From JAVJQS01 sp040218815 (GTDB lineage: Bacteria; Bacteroidota; Bacteroidia; Flavobacteriales_E; Vicingaceae), in contig JAVJQS010000004.1 of assembly GCA_040218815.1 (NCBI GenBank), positions 620,001 through 684,000 of the forward strand: a stretch of 64,000 nt of DNA. The letters run 5' to 3'. Made by a program: the position numbers and the translations under genes. Positions 18,572 to 27,408 of the stretch are shown here, in pieces (positions within the stretch are counted from its first letter, which is position 1; each line of letters starts with the position of its first letter). Under the pieces are notes generated by a model that was given only the letters and a program-made list of their open reading frames with translations, was not told where the DNA came from and did not search any database.

Positions 18572-19749
18572 TTTTCTTCAATTAAATTTAGGATATCTTC
18601 TGCTACCTTAAGTTTACTTTTTAACTCATAACGATGAGCATTATTGCCCTTATCAAAAATAGTAACTAAGTTAGTATCCGTTCCAAATCCAGATCCCTTA
18701 TCGTTTAAAGAGTTTAAAACTAAAAGGTCACAATTCTTAGCAGTAAGCTTTTTAATTGCATTTTCCTTTTCATTTTCAGTTTCAAGCGCAAATCCAACTA
18801 AAAATTGATTACTACTCTTTCTTGATCCCATTGTTTTCAATACATCAATTGTAGGCTGTAACTTTATTTCAGACTGCTGTTTGTTTTTCTTTATTTTTTG
18901 CTTGCTAATTTCTGTTGATTTAAAATCGGCCACAGCAGCAGCCATTATACAAACATCAGTGTCTGAAAACCGAGAGTCTACTTCCTTAAACAGTTCATCT
19001 GCAGACTTAATTGAAACAAATGTTTCAACATTTGGCGGAGTTATACTGCTTGGACCTGAAATTAAAGTCACTTGTGCTCCTCTGGCTTGAGCTGCAGCTG
19101 CTAGTGCATAACCCATTTTCCCAGAACTGTTGTTTCCGATATACCTAACTGGATCAATAGCCTCATGAGTTGGTCCTGCAGTAATCAAAACTTTTTTACC
19201 CTGCCAACTTTTGGTATCAATATCAATAGCGGCTAAAATATTATCTAAATCAGCCATTCGACCTTCTCCATTTAATCCACTAGCAAGCTCTCCTTCTTCT
19301 GCAGGGATTAAGATATTTCCAAACCTCACTAGTTGTTTAATATTATCTTGATTGCTTGGATGTTGAAACATGTCCAAATCCATAGCAGGAGCAAAATAAA
19401 CTGGATTATTCATCGAAAAGTAGGTAGCCAAAAGTAAATTGTCACATGTGCCGTGAGCCATTTTACTAATTGTATTTTGAGTTGCTGGAGCAATAAGCAT
19501 AAAGTCTGCCCATTTTGCAAGCTCAACATGGCTATTCCATGAACCAGTTTTAGAATCAAAGTATTCTAAATTTACTGGATTTTTAGAAAGTGTAGATAAA
19601 GTAAGAGGCGTAACAAAATTAGCTGAATTGGGGGTCATCAGCACTTTTACGTTAGCCCCTTTTTTGACAAGTTCTCGACATAACACTACCGATTTGTAAG
19701 CGGCAATGCCAGCGGAAATTCCCAACAATACATTTTTGCCTTGCAGCAT
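18565..19749 (-). CDS. coaBC: Bifunctional phosphopantothenoylcysteine decarboxylase / phosphopantothenate-cysteine ligase
   Basis: Two consecutive steps of coenzyme A synthesis. The N-terminal CoaC flavoprotein domain has GKNVLLGISAGIAAYKS, the catalytic His in SWNSHVELAKWAD, the FMN loop APATQNTISKMAHG and PAMDLDMFQHP. The CoaB half starts at KVLITAGPTHEAIDPVRYI and includes NNSSGKMGYALA. The start is the ATG at 19749, one base after the rpoZ stop; a longer frame into rpoZ is not a real start. Confidence 0.93.
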   Translation of the reverse strand: MLQGKNVLLGISAGIAAYKSVVLCRELVKKGANVKVLMTPNSANFVTPLTLSTLSKNPVNLEYFDSKTGSWNSHVELAKWADFMLIAPATQNTISKMAHGTCDNLLLATYFSMNNPVYFAPAMDLDMFQHPSNQDNIKQLVRFGNILIPAEEGELASGLNGEGRMADLDNILAAIDIDTKSWQGKKVLITAGPTHEAIDPVRYIGNNSSGKMGYALAAAAQARGAQVTLISGPSSITPPNVETFVSIKSADELFKEVDSRFSDTDVCIMAAAVADFKSTEISKQKIKKNKQQSEIKLQPTIDVLKTMGSRKSSNQFLVGFALETENEKENAIKKLTAKNCDLLVLNSLNDKGSGFGTDTNLVTIFDKGNNAHRYELKSKLKVAEDILNLIEEKW

Positions 19750-19750
19750 T

Positions 19751-20083
19751 TTAGTCTTCTGCCACCTCCTTTGATGGATCTCTGAAGTAGGTTCCATCCT
19801 TCAAAAACTCATCCATTGCTATGGCATTTGGTTTTGGTAAGCTTTCGTAAAACTTTGAAATTTCAATTTGCTCTCTATTTTCAAAAACCTCATCTAGGTT
19901 ATCTGTTGTAGTAGCAAATTCAGCCAACTTTGAGTTCAATTCCTCTTTCATTGTTAAGCCAATTTGATTGGCTCTCTTTGAAATAATTGTAATTGCTTCG
20001 TAAACATTTCCAGTTTTTGAGTCAATGTCAATAATGTCTCTTGTAATTGTAGAGTCAGCTGCTTCAGTATCTTTATAATTCAT
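19751..20083 (-). CDS. rpoZ: RNA polymerase omega subunit (RpoZ/Rpb6 family)
   Basis: 110 residues with the omega/Rpb6 core GNVYEAITIISKRANQIG, followed by the Bacteroidota-type charged C-terminal extension. Omega helps assemble core RNA polymerase. It lies one base from bamD upstream and one base from coaBC downstream, the usual operon order in this phylum, which supports the call even though the protein is short. Confidence 0.88.
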   Translation of the reverse strand: MNYKDTEAADSTITRDIIDIDSKTGNVYEAITIISKRANQIGLTMKEELNSKLAEFATTTDNLDEVFENREQIEISKFYESLPKPNAIAMDEFLKDGTYFRDPSKEVAED

Positions 20084-20084
20084 A

Positions 20085-20894
20085 TTAGTTGGAATTTTCT
20101 GTTAGAAATTCTTCTCGTTTTTTGATCAACTTTGCGTAAGTGATTTGTGCTTCGTTTGAAAAAGAACCGTCTGCAAAATTATCAATAAAATCGATATAAG
20201 CAGCTATTCCTTCATCAAATCGCTCTAACTTTCTCTCTTCAATGCTATTAATTGCTAACTCATAGTATGATAAAACGATCAAATACTTTGTTTCTTCTGT
20301 GTATCTGCTTCCAGGATAATCAGTTAACATATTCTCCAAAGCAGTAATTGCTGCTTTATATTTTCGAATTTTATAATACTGCTTGGCATTTAAAAAAGCT
20401 TTTGTTTCCAGCTTTAAGTTTAACTCATCAACCAATACATTTGCTGAGTCGACCAAATCACTTTTTGGATAAGTGTTCACAAATATCTGTAATTCCTCTA
20501 AAGCTAATTTCGTTGGAGTTTGATCTAAAGTAGGAACAGGTGAATCTAAATAATTGCAATAGGCACTCATAAATAAGGCTTCTTCAGCTCGTTCACTTAA
20601 TGGATAAGTACTGGAATATTTTCTAAAATGATATGCAGCACTTATTAGGTAACCCTGATAAAAGCTAGTATAGGCATAATAAAAAAAGATCTCTTGCCCC
20701 TTATCAGTTCCACGATACAAAGGAATCAACTCCTCAAACAAAGGACTTGCTTTCTCATATTCACCACCTTCGTAATACTCAATGGCCTTTTCATATTTTA
20801 ATTCTGGATTTGGGCTTTTCAAAACACGCTGATATTCGCTGCAAGAAGCAAGTCCAGTAATTACAATTATAAGATAGAGCCATTTTTTTAGCAT
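20085..20894 (-). CDS. bamD: Outer membrane assembly lipoprotein BamD
   Basis: 269 residues. Lipobox GLASC near residue 18 is followed by SEYQRVLKSPN and YYEGGEYEKASPLFEEL, the first TPR of BamD. Three to five TPRs follow. With BamA it inserts beta-barrel proteins in the outer membrane. It is the first gene of the operon, with a promoter directly in front. Confidence 0.93.
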   Translation of the reverse strand: MLKKWLYLIIVITGLASCSEYQRVLKSPNPELKYEKAIEYYEGGEYEKASPLFEELIPLYRGTDKGQEIFFYYAYTSFYQGYLISAAYHFRKYSSTYPLSERAEEALFMSAYCNYLDSPVPTLDQTPTKLALEELQIFVNTYPKSDLVDSANVLVDELNLKLETKAFLNAKQYYKIRKYKAAITALENMLTDYPGSRYTEETKYLIVLSYYELAINSIEERKLERFDEGIAAYIDFIDNFADGSFSNEAQITYAKLIKKREEFLTENSN

Positions 20895-20898
20895 GTTG

Positions 20899-20930
20899 CA
20901 AAAATAAGCTTCTTAAACGTTTTACAACAA
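20899..20930 (-). promoter_or_regulatory. bamD operon promoter, near-leaderless
   Basis: On the minus strand TTGTTG (20930-20925), 18 bases, then TATTTTTG (20906-20899). The bamD ATG starts four bases after the -7 box, so the mRNA should start at or next to the start codon. Confidence 0.6.
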
Positions 20931-21044
20931 TAGCTATTGTATCAAAATATGTTAAGTTTTATATTAATAAACTGCTGTTGAAAACCAATTTTAAATCAAT
21001 AAAAGCGTTAGGAAGATTCGAATAACTTTGAAAAAAAACTATAC

Positions 21045-21569
21045 ATGAAGCAATTTACTCTTATTCTAAGCCTTATTCTTTCTTTAAATTTAATCGCTCA
21101 GCATAGCATGGTGTTAAAGTCAGGAGATAAAATTGAAGGTGTAGTTTTATCGCTTAATAACGATGTTTGGGAGATTTATACCGAAGGAAAGGAGCGAAAA
21201 ATTAATATGAAGGAAGTCTCTTCCGTATTTTTTAATGAATATGTTCCTTATGATGGTGTATTGATTCCTGAAGGAGAAGAAAAGGTGTTTGAAGTAAATG
21301 GATTTACTGTAAAATATCAAATTAAAGATAGGATAATGGAGCGAAAACCAGAAGTTTCTATTGGATCGGAAGATAAAGGAACAATAGTTGTGAAAGTCAT
21401 CGTAGACAGGTATGGAAACATCTTAAGTGCTGAACCTGGACAGTCGGGTACAACCACCTCTAATACCTATTTAAATACAAAAGCGATGAAAGCGGCAAAA
21501 ACTGCTAAATTTGATGAAAATTTAAAAGGTCCTCTAAAAACAGAAGGATTAATTACAATAATCTATTGA
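21045..21569 (+). CDS. Periplasmic protein with TonB C-terminal-like domain
   Basis: 174 residues with a signal peptide ending at LIAQ. Residues 25-75 contain an SH3-like segment (LKSGDKIEGVVLSLNND). The C-terminal 65 residues have the TonB-C pattern: GTIVVKVIVDRYGNILSAEP, then TTTSNTYLNTKAMKAAKTAKF and GLITIIY. Unlike true TonB it lacks a retained N-terminal anchor and a proline-rich linker. It is one base upstream of a beta-barrel gene, suggesting a matched pair. Function is unknown. Confidence 0.65.
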   Translation: MKQFTLILSLILSLNLIAQHSMVLKSGDKIEGVVLSLNNDVWEIYTEGKERKINMKEVSSVFFNEYVPYDGVLIPEGEEKVFEVNGFTVKYQIKDRIMERKPEVSIGSEDKGTIVVKVIVDRYGNILSAEPGQSGTTTSNTYLNTKAMKAAKTAKFDENLKGPLKTEGLITIIY

Positions 21570-21570
21570 T

Positions 21571-22284
21571 TTGAAAAAAATAACTCTCACAACATTCTCA
21601 TTGGCCTTGCTTTTTGTTAGTCAAACTGCTCAAGCTCAATTATCACATCCTCATTTTATTTCCTTAAATTTTGGAACTAACATCCCTCTTTCTGATTATA
21701 AAGAGCTGGACAGCGTTGTTTTAGGAAACGCCAACCCAGGACTTTACTACAGTTTTGAGGCAGGTGCCTTTTTCTCAAAAGTAGTTGGTTTAGGGGTTAA
21801 TTTGGGTGCTTTTACTAACTCAGTAGACAATGAAGATATCATCGATCAATTAAAAAGTGATTTTAATAATCGTGATGAATTTACTGTTGAGTCAGAGGAT
21901 TGGGTCAATAGTTATTTGATGTTAGGACCTTATTTATCATTTGGATCGAAAGCTTTCATAGTAGACTTAAAACTGCTAGGTGGTGTAATGAATAGTGCTA
22001 AACCGCTTATTAATATAGAATCAGAGACCAATGAAGTTCAATTAAGTAGAAGTAATGAGGTTTCATCTTTGGCTTTCGGTTTTAATTATGGTATACATTT
22101 CCGAATTAAATTGGTGGGTAAACTTGGTTTAAGAATAAATGCTGAAGGATTTATGAGTGGCCAAGAATTTGAAACTAAGGTGCAAGAAATAAAATCTAAT
22201 AGTGAACCTACTACCAAGAACCAAACACTGGAAAAAGACATTCAAGCACTAAACCTAGGAGCTGGACTAGCACTCACCTTTTAA
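21571..22284 (+). CDS. Outer-membrane beta-barrel protein, TTG start
   Basis: 237 residues with a signal peptide ending in TAQAQ and alternating strands typical of an OmpW/OmpX-like porin family barrel; it ends in LNLGAGLALTF with a C-terminal Phe. The start is TTG at 21571: it lies one base after the upstream stop, no ATG or GTG is nearby, and the codons after it encode a complete signal peptide. Translation is probably coupled to the TonB-C-like gene. Confidence 0.7.
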   Translation: MKKITLTTFSLALLFVSQTAQAQLSHPHFISLNFGTNIPLSDYKELDSVVLGNANPGLYYSFEAGAFFSKVVGLGVNLGAFTNSVDNEDIIDQLKSDFNNRDEFTVESEDWVNSYLMLGPYLSFGSKAFIVDLKLLGGVMNSAKPLINIESETNEVQLSRSNEVSSLAFGFNYGIHFRIKLVGKLGLRINAEGFMSGQEFETKVQEIKSNSEPTTKNQTLEKDIQALNLGAGLALTF

Positions 22285-22287
22285 TCA

Positions 22288-22422
22288 ATGTTCTATAAAA
22301 TTCTTTTTTCAATAGCAAAAGTATTTCCCTCTTATTACAATAAGGACTTAAATAAATTGTCTTCTTTTGATAAAGCTATAGTAGGTTTTCGATACTGGCT
22401 TACAAAAAATATGCTAGACTGA
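22288..22422 (+). CDS. Possible small ORF, 44 residues
   Basis: ATG three bases after the barrel gene stop, TGA at 22420. The product begins MFYKILFSIAKVFPSYY and ends FRYWLTKNMLD. It is amphipathic, has natural-looking composition and could be part of the upstream operon. Its last 23 bases overlap the convergent DCC gene. No family is recognised and it may be chance. Confidence 0.35.
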   Translation: MFYKILFSIAKVFPSYYNKDLNKLSSFDKAIVGFRYWLTKNMLD

Positions 22423-22882
22423 ATATTAATAAAATTAATAGAAATAGATAGATTAACCACTTGGGCTGGTAATGGTTAGGGTCTTTTCCTATTAAAGCGC
22501 GACTTAAATCAAACATAGTTGAGCGATTATTTGCCACAAAATTATAGCCTAGGTCGCTCAGCTTTCTAAACCACGATTTATTTAAATACCATAGATGAAG
22601 GAACTTCGGTTTACTATATAGGTAATAGGTAATATAAGCTGCATCAGGGCCGCTCGTCACCCTTCCATTTGGTTCAATAAAACGCACGGCACTTTTAAAG
22701 TAAGCTAAATCGATATCTTTAAATCGTTCAGCTACTTTTTGAAATGGTTGGTAGTCTACCTTATCACCAGTAAAATTCTGCCATTTAATGATCCAATACT
22801 TACAGAAGCCACATTTTCCATCATAAACCATTATGGGTTTGTGTTGCGGCGGAAAGTCTGTTTTTTCAATTTTTTCAAACAT
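22400..22882 (-). CDS. DUF393 / DCC family thiol-disulfide protein
   Basis: 160 residues. The family motif is YDGKCGFC with C24 and C27 as CxxC, followed by W-rich helices. The conserved VRFIEPNGRVTSGPDAA segment and a C-terminal membrane helix (LIYLFLLILLIFSLAYFL) are present. DCC proteins are thioredoxin-like, with redox roles inferred and few characterised. It is one base from the upstream four-helix membrane gene, with which it is likely co-transcribed. Confidence 0.8.
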   Translation of the reverse strand: MFEKIEKTDFPPQHKPIMVYDGKCGFCKYWIIKWQNFTGDKVDYQPFQKVAERFKDIDLAYFKSAVRFIEPNGRVTSGPDAAYITYYLYSKPKFLHLWYLNKSWFRKLSDLGYNFVANNRSTMFDLSRALIGKDPNHYQPKWLIYLFLLILLIFSLAYFL

Positions 22883-22883
22883 G

Positions 22884-23312
22884 CTATTCTTGGTGTCGAG
22901 GGACCGCTCGAACTATCATAAACATATAAATGGCAGGTGCAAAAATGTGCATCGGAATAGTCAATCCAGCAAATTCAGGAGGCATAGCACTTCCATCGGG
23001 CAATTCATTACTCAAAGGACCGAAGAAACTTACTAGTGAAACTACTATTACAATTAATAAAAAAGCATTAAATGCTTTTTCCCAACTCATTATGCGACGC
23101 AAAGAAAAGTATAAAAGGCCTACAAATACAGAAGGCACAATTGAAGATATTGATACAGATAAAATATTGATATACTTATCCATACTAAATCCTGTCATTG
23201 ACTCATAAAGTAACATGTAGCATACATTAACCGCTGCTGCAATTATTCCTGATATTAAACCTATTGTTAAAAGCTTTGCTAATTTGTCTTGTTCGTTGAT
23301 TTTGCTTGTCAT
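22884..23312 (-). CDS. Small four-helix membrane protein
   Basis: 142 residues with four hydrophobic helices (LLTIGLISGIIAAAVNVCYM, ISSIVPSVFVGLLYFSL, AFNAFLLIVIVVSLVSFFG, MHIFAPAIYMFMIV). The pattern resembles DUF6069-type inner-membrane proteins, but I am not certain of the family. It is coupled to the DCC gene. Function is unknown. Confidence 0.6.
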   Translation of the reverse strand: MTSKINEQDKLAKLLTIGLISGIIAAAVNVCYMLLYESMTGFSMDKYINILSVSISSIVPSVFVGLLYFSLRRIMSWEKAFNAFLLIVIVVSLVSFFGPLSNELPDGSAMPPEFAGLTIPMHIFAPAIYMFMIVRAVPRHQE

Positions 23313-23353
23313 AGAATATAGTTTAAGTTATAAAATTAACCAAATAGAAATAA

Positions 23354-24790
23354 TTATTGTTTAATCGGACCAGTACTTTCCAGTGAATGGTACATTCTAA
23401 AAATAGTCTCACCTGGTTTACTTTTGATTTTAAAAGTCAATGTATCCCCATCAATTTGATTGCCATTGGTAATAAATTGCACTTCAGTAGAATCAGAGCT
23501 TAAAGGCAGCCGTTGGTAATAGATGCTGTGAGGTAAGGTTTGCCAATTCCGAGTATCCGCCTTTTCAGTTGCTGCATTTATAACTGATAATAAAGCACCA
23601 AGGTCATCATTTTGCTCACGTAAGGCTAACTCCGAGGCTTGTTTTACAGCCAAACGTGCAATTGACTTAGAAATTTCTCTGAACATACGATCTTGAAGAG
23701 TACTAATGGCAATGGCATTTATATTTTCAGCTTTTTGCATACTATAGCTGCTTCCATCAACATTAAGGTATGCTTCGGAAATTAATGGCTCTCGCTTTAG
23801 GTATTTCGGAATGGCTATTCTTACTACTTTTAAATCTCCTAATTCACTACCTGAAGAATTGTTAGAGCTGGAGCTAAAATAGGGGGCAGTAATTCCCTCT
23901 TGATCATTGGCAAAAGTAACCGCTCCACCTTGATCCTTAACGGCTGTTAAGTTCAAACTAAATTCACTTTTAACTGGCCCTAAACCATTTAGCCAAAAGA
24001 ATATAAGCTCTGATCTAGGAACTGATGCTTTGTATTTTAAATTGAACTTCGTTTCATACAGACGTTGTTCATTGTAAAATCCATTTAATGCAGCAGTTCG
24101 AATTAAGTCAAGCTTTAGTTGCTCAGGAACACTTGTTTGAAATAAGGAATCATAATAGTTTTCATAGACACTATATGCATTCCTGTATGCTATGAATGCA
24201 TTATTTACATCTCCTTTCGCGTCATAAATAATACCCATTAAATTATGCGCAAAAGCATCTTCTTTGTATCTGTTTCGCTTTCCTTCGTATTTATCGTTGA
24301 GCATATTCAATTTAACATTCACTCTTCTCACTTCAATTAAAGCCTCATCTAATTGTCTTAGCTGAATGTAATTCATGGCCTTATAGAAATGCAATAATAT
24401 TAATTCGAACTCCTCTCCTGTATATGGTTTTAACATAGGATTAGCCACAAACTCAACTACATCACTTGAAAAGTTTTTGCGATAATCTTGTGTAAATAGG
24501 TAGGCTTTTTCGAAGTATAAATTACTTTCAGAATAATTCCCTAGCATTTGCTCTACTACCCCTCGATCAAAAAAATAAAGCAAACGGTCCTTTTTTTCAG
24601 CAGCTTTTTTGTGGTGCTCTAAAAAACTTTGGGCCTTTACCAAATCCCCTTTTGCAAAATCTTGTTGAAAGCTCATACTTTGCTGATAATAAGTGGCACA
24701 ACCAACAAGAATCATAACAATTGAAGCTACAACAATAAGCTGAGCTGAGCATGGTTTAATATAATTATATATGAAGGAAACTAATCCCAT
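23354..24790 (-). CDS. COG3014-type TPR lipoprotein
   Basis: 478 residues. A hydrophobic start leads to the lipobox ILVGC (Cys about residue 31). Tetratricopeptide-like helices span about 40-220, including MLGNYSESNLYFEKAYLF and HNLMGIIYDAKGDVNNAFIAY. The C-terminal part is beta-rich and includes SELIFFWLNGLGPVKSEF. Genes of this type sit next to lpoB in many bacteria, as here, pointing to a role around peptidoglycan synthesis at the outer membrane. The molecular role is not known. Confidence 0.7.
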   Translation of the reverse strand: MGLVSFIYNYIKPCSAQLIVVASIVMILVGCATYYQQSMSFQQDFAKGDLVKAQSFLEHHKKAAEKKDRLLYFFDRGVVEQMLGNYSESNLYFEKAYLFTQDYRKNFSSDVVEFVANPMLKPYTGEEFELILLHFYKAMNYIQLRQLDEALIEVRRVNVKLNMLNDKYEGKRNRYKEDAFAHNLMGIIYDAKGDVNNAFIAYRNAYSVYENYYDSLFQTSVPEQLKLDLIRTAALNGFYNEQRLYETKFNLKYKASVPRSELIFFWLNGLGPVKSEFSLNLTAVKDQGGAVTFANDQEGITAPYFSSSSNNSSGSELGDLKVVRIAIPKYLKREPLISEAYLNVDGSSYSMQKAENINAIAISTLQDRMFREISKSIARLAVKQASELALREQNDDLGALLSVINAATEKADTRNWQTLPHSIYYQRLPLSSDSTEVQFITNGNQIDGDTLTFKIKSKPGETIFRMYHSLESTGPIKQ

Positions 24791-24931
24791 AAGGTCTGTT
24801 AAGGGAGTTCTGGATTAATTTAACTGGCCGTTATACTTTTACACAAACCCAGTCAAATCAATCCATTATCTAAATTTATAAATAAAGAATGGTAGAATAT
24901 GATCTGATTATTTCAGCAAGGATAAACTTGC

Positions 24932-25525
24932 TTACTCAACAACCTTTTTTATTTTTTTATCCCCAATCCAAACCTTTTCATTGGTTTCTAGGTTTACCAA
25001 CTCCATATCAGTTTGATAATACACTACTTTTTGCTTGTTATTAGAGTCAACTATTGAATTAACCAAACCTTGTAACATAAAGTCTGCTCCCAATTCTTTG
25101 CCCCACTTAGCAGCAGTAGCTGCGGTAGAAAACTCATTTTGATCAGCGCGCTCTTTTCTTAGCTCTTCTCTTGCTTCTCCAGCTTGCACTAAACGTACTT
25201 TCCCAGAATTTAAAACTGCTTTTTCAATATCTTTTATATAGGTATCAGTAGCAATGTGTTCATGGCTTTTATTTTTAACTAAGCCTACAATTACGACAGG
25301 TCTTCTATCTTTTCCTTTTTCAAACTCCTCTAACCATGGACGCATAAGCATATCACTCACCATTTCTTCGGCTACTAATCGCGAATCTGTTTCATTCCAT
25401 CTTCCGCTTAGGTCGATTACTGCATCCTCTTCTACTCGAGTTACTTGTTTTGTATTGTTGCAAGCACCTAAGGTAAGTAAGGCAATCGCAAGTGTTCCTG
25501 AGATTAAAATTGATCTGATTTTCAT
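24932..25525 (-). CDS. lpoB: Penicillin-binding protein activator LpoB-like lipoprotein
   Basis: 197 residues. Lipobox LGAC at about residue 21 is followed by the LpoB/COG3417 domain: DLSGRWNETDSRLVAEEM, RRPVVIVGLVKNKSHEHI, then DTYIKDIEKAVLNSGKVR and GADFMLQGLVNSIVD. In E. coli LpoB is an outer-membrane lipoprotein that activates PBP1b. The COG3014 gene follows 141 bases downstream. Confidence 0.8.
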   Translation of the reverse strand: MKIRSILISGTLAIALLTLGACNNTKQVTRVEEDAVIDLSGRWNETDSRLVAEEMVSDMLMRPWLEEFEKGKDRRPVVIVGLVKNKSHEHIATDTYIKDIEKAVLNSGKVRLVQAGEAREELRKERADQNEFSTAATAAKWGKELGADFMLQGLVNSIVDSNNKQKVVYYQTDMELVNLETNEKVWIGDKKIKKVVE

Positions 25526-25632
25526 GATTTTTGTTTTAGATTTATTATGTGCTTTTCAATAGTTGTGCCAAATGAACAACTTTTTTTTGAACTGTTCACA
25601 ATTGCTTAATTTTATTAGCAAAATTTTTAATC

Positions 25633-26997
25633 ATGAAAAGTTTTTTGCCAGTATTGTTTAGCCTTTTAATAGTTAATGCCAAGGAAGGTGCTGCACAACT
25701 GCAAGTTGGTTCAACCAATATAGATACAACAGTTTTAGCTAGCAATTTAACTACTCCTTGGGATATGGTATATACTCATTCTGATACCTCATTATGGTTT
25801 ACAGAACGCATAGGAAAAGTTTCGAGAATTAATTTATCCACTAAGCAGGTGCATGTTGTATTAGACCTCCAAGATACCGTTGAACAGGTTGGAGAAGGTG
25901 GTCTCTTGGGAATGGCAATTCTTGAAAAAACTACAATTTCTAAAGTTTATTTAGTTTATAACTACAGAACCAAGAAAAGAACATTATTTGAACGTTTGGT
26001 TCGATTTGATTATGACACTATTCAAGATAGTTTAATCAATGAGCTGGTATTAATAGATAGTATTCCTGCAGCTGCAAATCACAATGGCTCACGATTAGAA
26101 ATTATAAACAATCAACTTTATATGACTACTGGGGACGCATCTAATATTAATTTACCTCAAGATATAGCTAGTTTAGCAGGAAAAGTTTTACGTTTGGAGT
26201 TAAATGGTTCTATTCCTAGTGATAACCCTTTCCCAAACAGTCCCATTTATTCCTGGGGGCATAGAAATGCTCAAGGTCTCTATTATGCCAATGGGTTTTT
26301 ATACAGTTCAGAGCATGGACCTAATTCAGACGATGAAATTAATACAATAGAAAAAGGCAGAAATTACGGTTGGCCGGATGTTAAAGGTTTTTGCAACACC
26401 CCATCGGAAATCACTTTTTGTACTGATTCTAATGTTGTTGAGCCTCTATTTGCCTGGACCCCAACAGTGGCAACTTCAGGTATTTGCTATTATGATCACC
26501 CTGCTATCCCTGAATGGGAAGGTCATTTATTATTAACTACTTTAAAAGATCAGCGAGTTATTCAACTGAGTTTAAATTCTACAAAAGACTCTATTACTGG
26601 CACTTCTGACTTTTTCATCAATCGTTGGGGAAGATTGAGAGACATTACAAGTGATCCCGAGGGCAGTGTTTATATAGCTACAAATAGTTTTCCCCAAAAA
26701 ATCATCAAGCTCTTTAATGCAAACTATACTGCAATCCAGGAGCAATCAGACATATATGATGCAGTTAAAATATATCCAAACCCTGTTGTAGCAGAATTAA
26801 GCATTGAAATCGATCAGCTAATTCAAGGAAACTTTAATTTAAAAATCTATGAACTTAGCGGTAAAGTAGTGCTAAATACGGACCTCTTAACTCGGAGCAG
26901 CAGAGTAGATTTAAGAACTTTAAAAAGCGGCATTTATATTGTAAAAGTCACAAATAATGGAAGTGAACTTAGAGTGAAAAAGTTGATAGTTGAGTAA
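25633..26997 (+). CDS. Sugar dehydrogenase-like beta-propeller with T9SS type A sorting domain
   Basis: 454 residues: signal peptide, a PQQ-dependent glucose/sorbosone dehydrogenase-like six-bladed propeller (about 30-370) and an 80-residue C-terminal type A sorting domain. Propeller motifs include LTTPWDMVY, EGGLLGMAI, AANHNGSRLEI, YSWGHRNAQGLYY and SSEHGPNSDDEIN with the catalytic-type residues. The tail shows IYPNPV, then LKSGIYIVKVTNN and KKLIVE. The protein is expected to be exported by T9SS and anchored on the cell surface. The true substrate is unknown. Confidence 0.85.
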   Translation: MKSFLPVLFSLLIVNAKEGAAQLQVGSTNIDTTVLASNLTTPWDMVYTHSDTSLWFTERIGKVSRINLSTKQVHVVLDLQDTVEQVGEGGLLGMAILEKTTISKVYLVYNYRTKKRTLFERLVRFDYDTIQDSLINELVLIDSIPAAANHNGSRLEIINNQLYMTTGDASNINLPQDIASLAGKVLRLELNGSIPSDNPFPNSPIYSWGHRNAQGLYYANGFLYSSEHGPNSDDEINTIEKGRNYGWPDVKGFCNTPSEITFCTDSNVVEPLFAWTPTVATSGICYYDHPAIPEWEGHLLLTTLKDQRVIQLSLNSTKDSITGTSDFFINRWGRLRDITSDPEGSVYIATNSFPQKIIKLFNANYTAIQEQSDIYDAVKIYPNPVVAELSIEIDQLIQGNFNLKIYELSGKVVLNTDLLTRSSRVDLRTLKSGIYIVKVTNNGSELRVKKLIVE

Positions 26998-27224
26998 GTT
27001 ATATCTAATCCATTGTTAAGAAGCTTAAAACTAAAAATGAAACCTCTAGCGATAAAGACAATTTTCATTAGTTAATTTTAAAATACTTGAAAAAAAATTA
27101 CTAATACATTTATTTCAGGAGGATAAAATCAGGCCTAAAACAATTTCTTTAAATCAGTTAAGTGCAAGAAGAAAGATTGACTCCGCTGTGCTACGTCCAT
27201 CCTAAAGGGGAACCTAATTCAACA

Positions 27225-27265
27225 GGCTCAAATCAATTTGCATTGATTTGCCTTTTTGTTTTTCC
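27225..27265 (+). terminator. Terminator-like hairpin in repeat unit 1
   Basis: CAAATCAAT, TTGC loop, ATTGATTTG, supported by outer GG/CC pairs and followed by CCTTTTTGTTTTT. It may terminate the upstream propeller gene transcript. Confidence 0.55.
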
Positions 27266-27338
27266 TATAAAATTCAACTTCATCGGGATTGACTCCGCTG
27301 CGCTACGTCCATCCTGAAGAGGGAGACCAACTTCAACA

Positions 27339-27379
27339 GGCTCAAATCAATTTACATTGATTTGCCTTTTTGTTTTTCC
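27339..27379 (+). terminator. Terminator-like hairpin in repeat unit 2
   Basis: Same structure as in unit 1 with TTAC in the loop. Its T-rich end forms the left arm of a 16-bp inverted repeat with 27409-27424. Confidence 0.5.
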
Positions 27380-27408
27380 TCTTCGCTTGAAAGTGAACTT
27401 TCAGCTGG

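Larger units (their letters stand above)
27175..27380. repeat. Tandem direct repeat, two units of 92 and 94 bp
   Basis: Unit 1 is 27175-27266 and unit 2 is 27287-27380, about 90 per cent identical by eye. Each starts GATTGACTCCGCTG and ends GCCTTTTTGTTTTTCCT. Each unit ends in a terminator-like hairpin. A third, inverted copy of the unit end (16 bp) lies at 27409-27424. The stretch is non-coding. Confidence 0.8.

Noticed and set aside
26998..27174. Gene or mobile-element end just after the sugar-dehydrogenase-like gene
   Set aside because: No open frame, inverted terminal repeat or transposase fragment is visible; it appears to be plain AT-rich spacer.
27175..27380. CRISPR array
   Set aside because: Only two long units, no short spacers and no cas genes; the units end in terminator hairpins.
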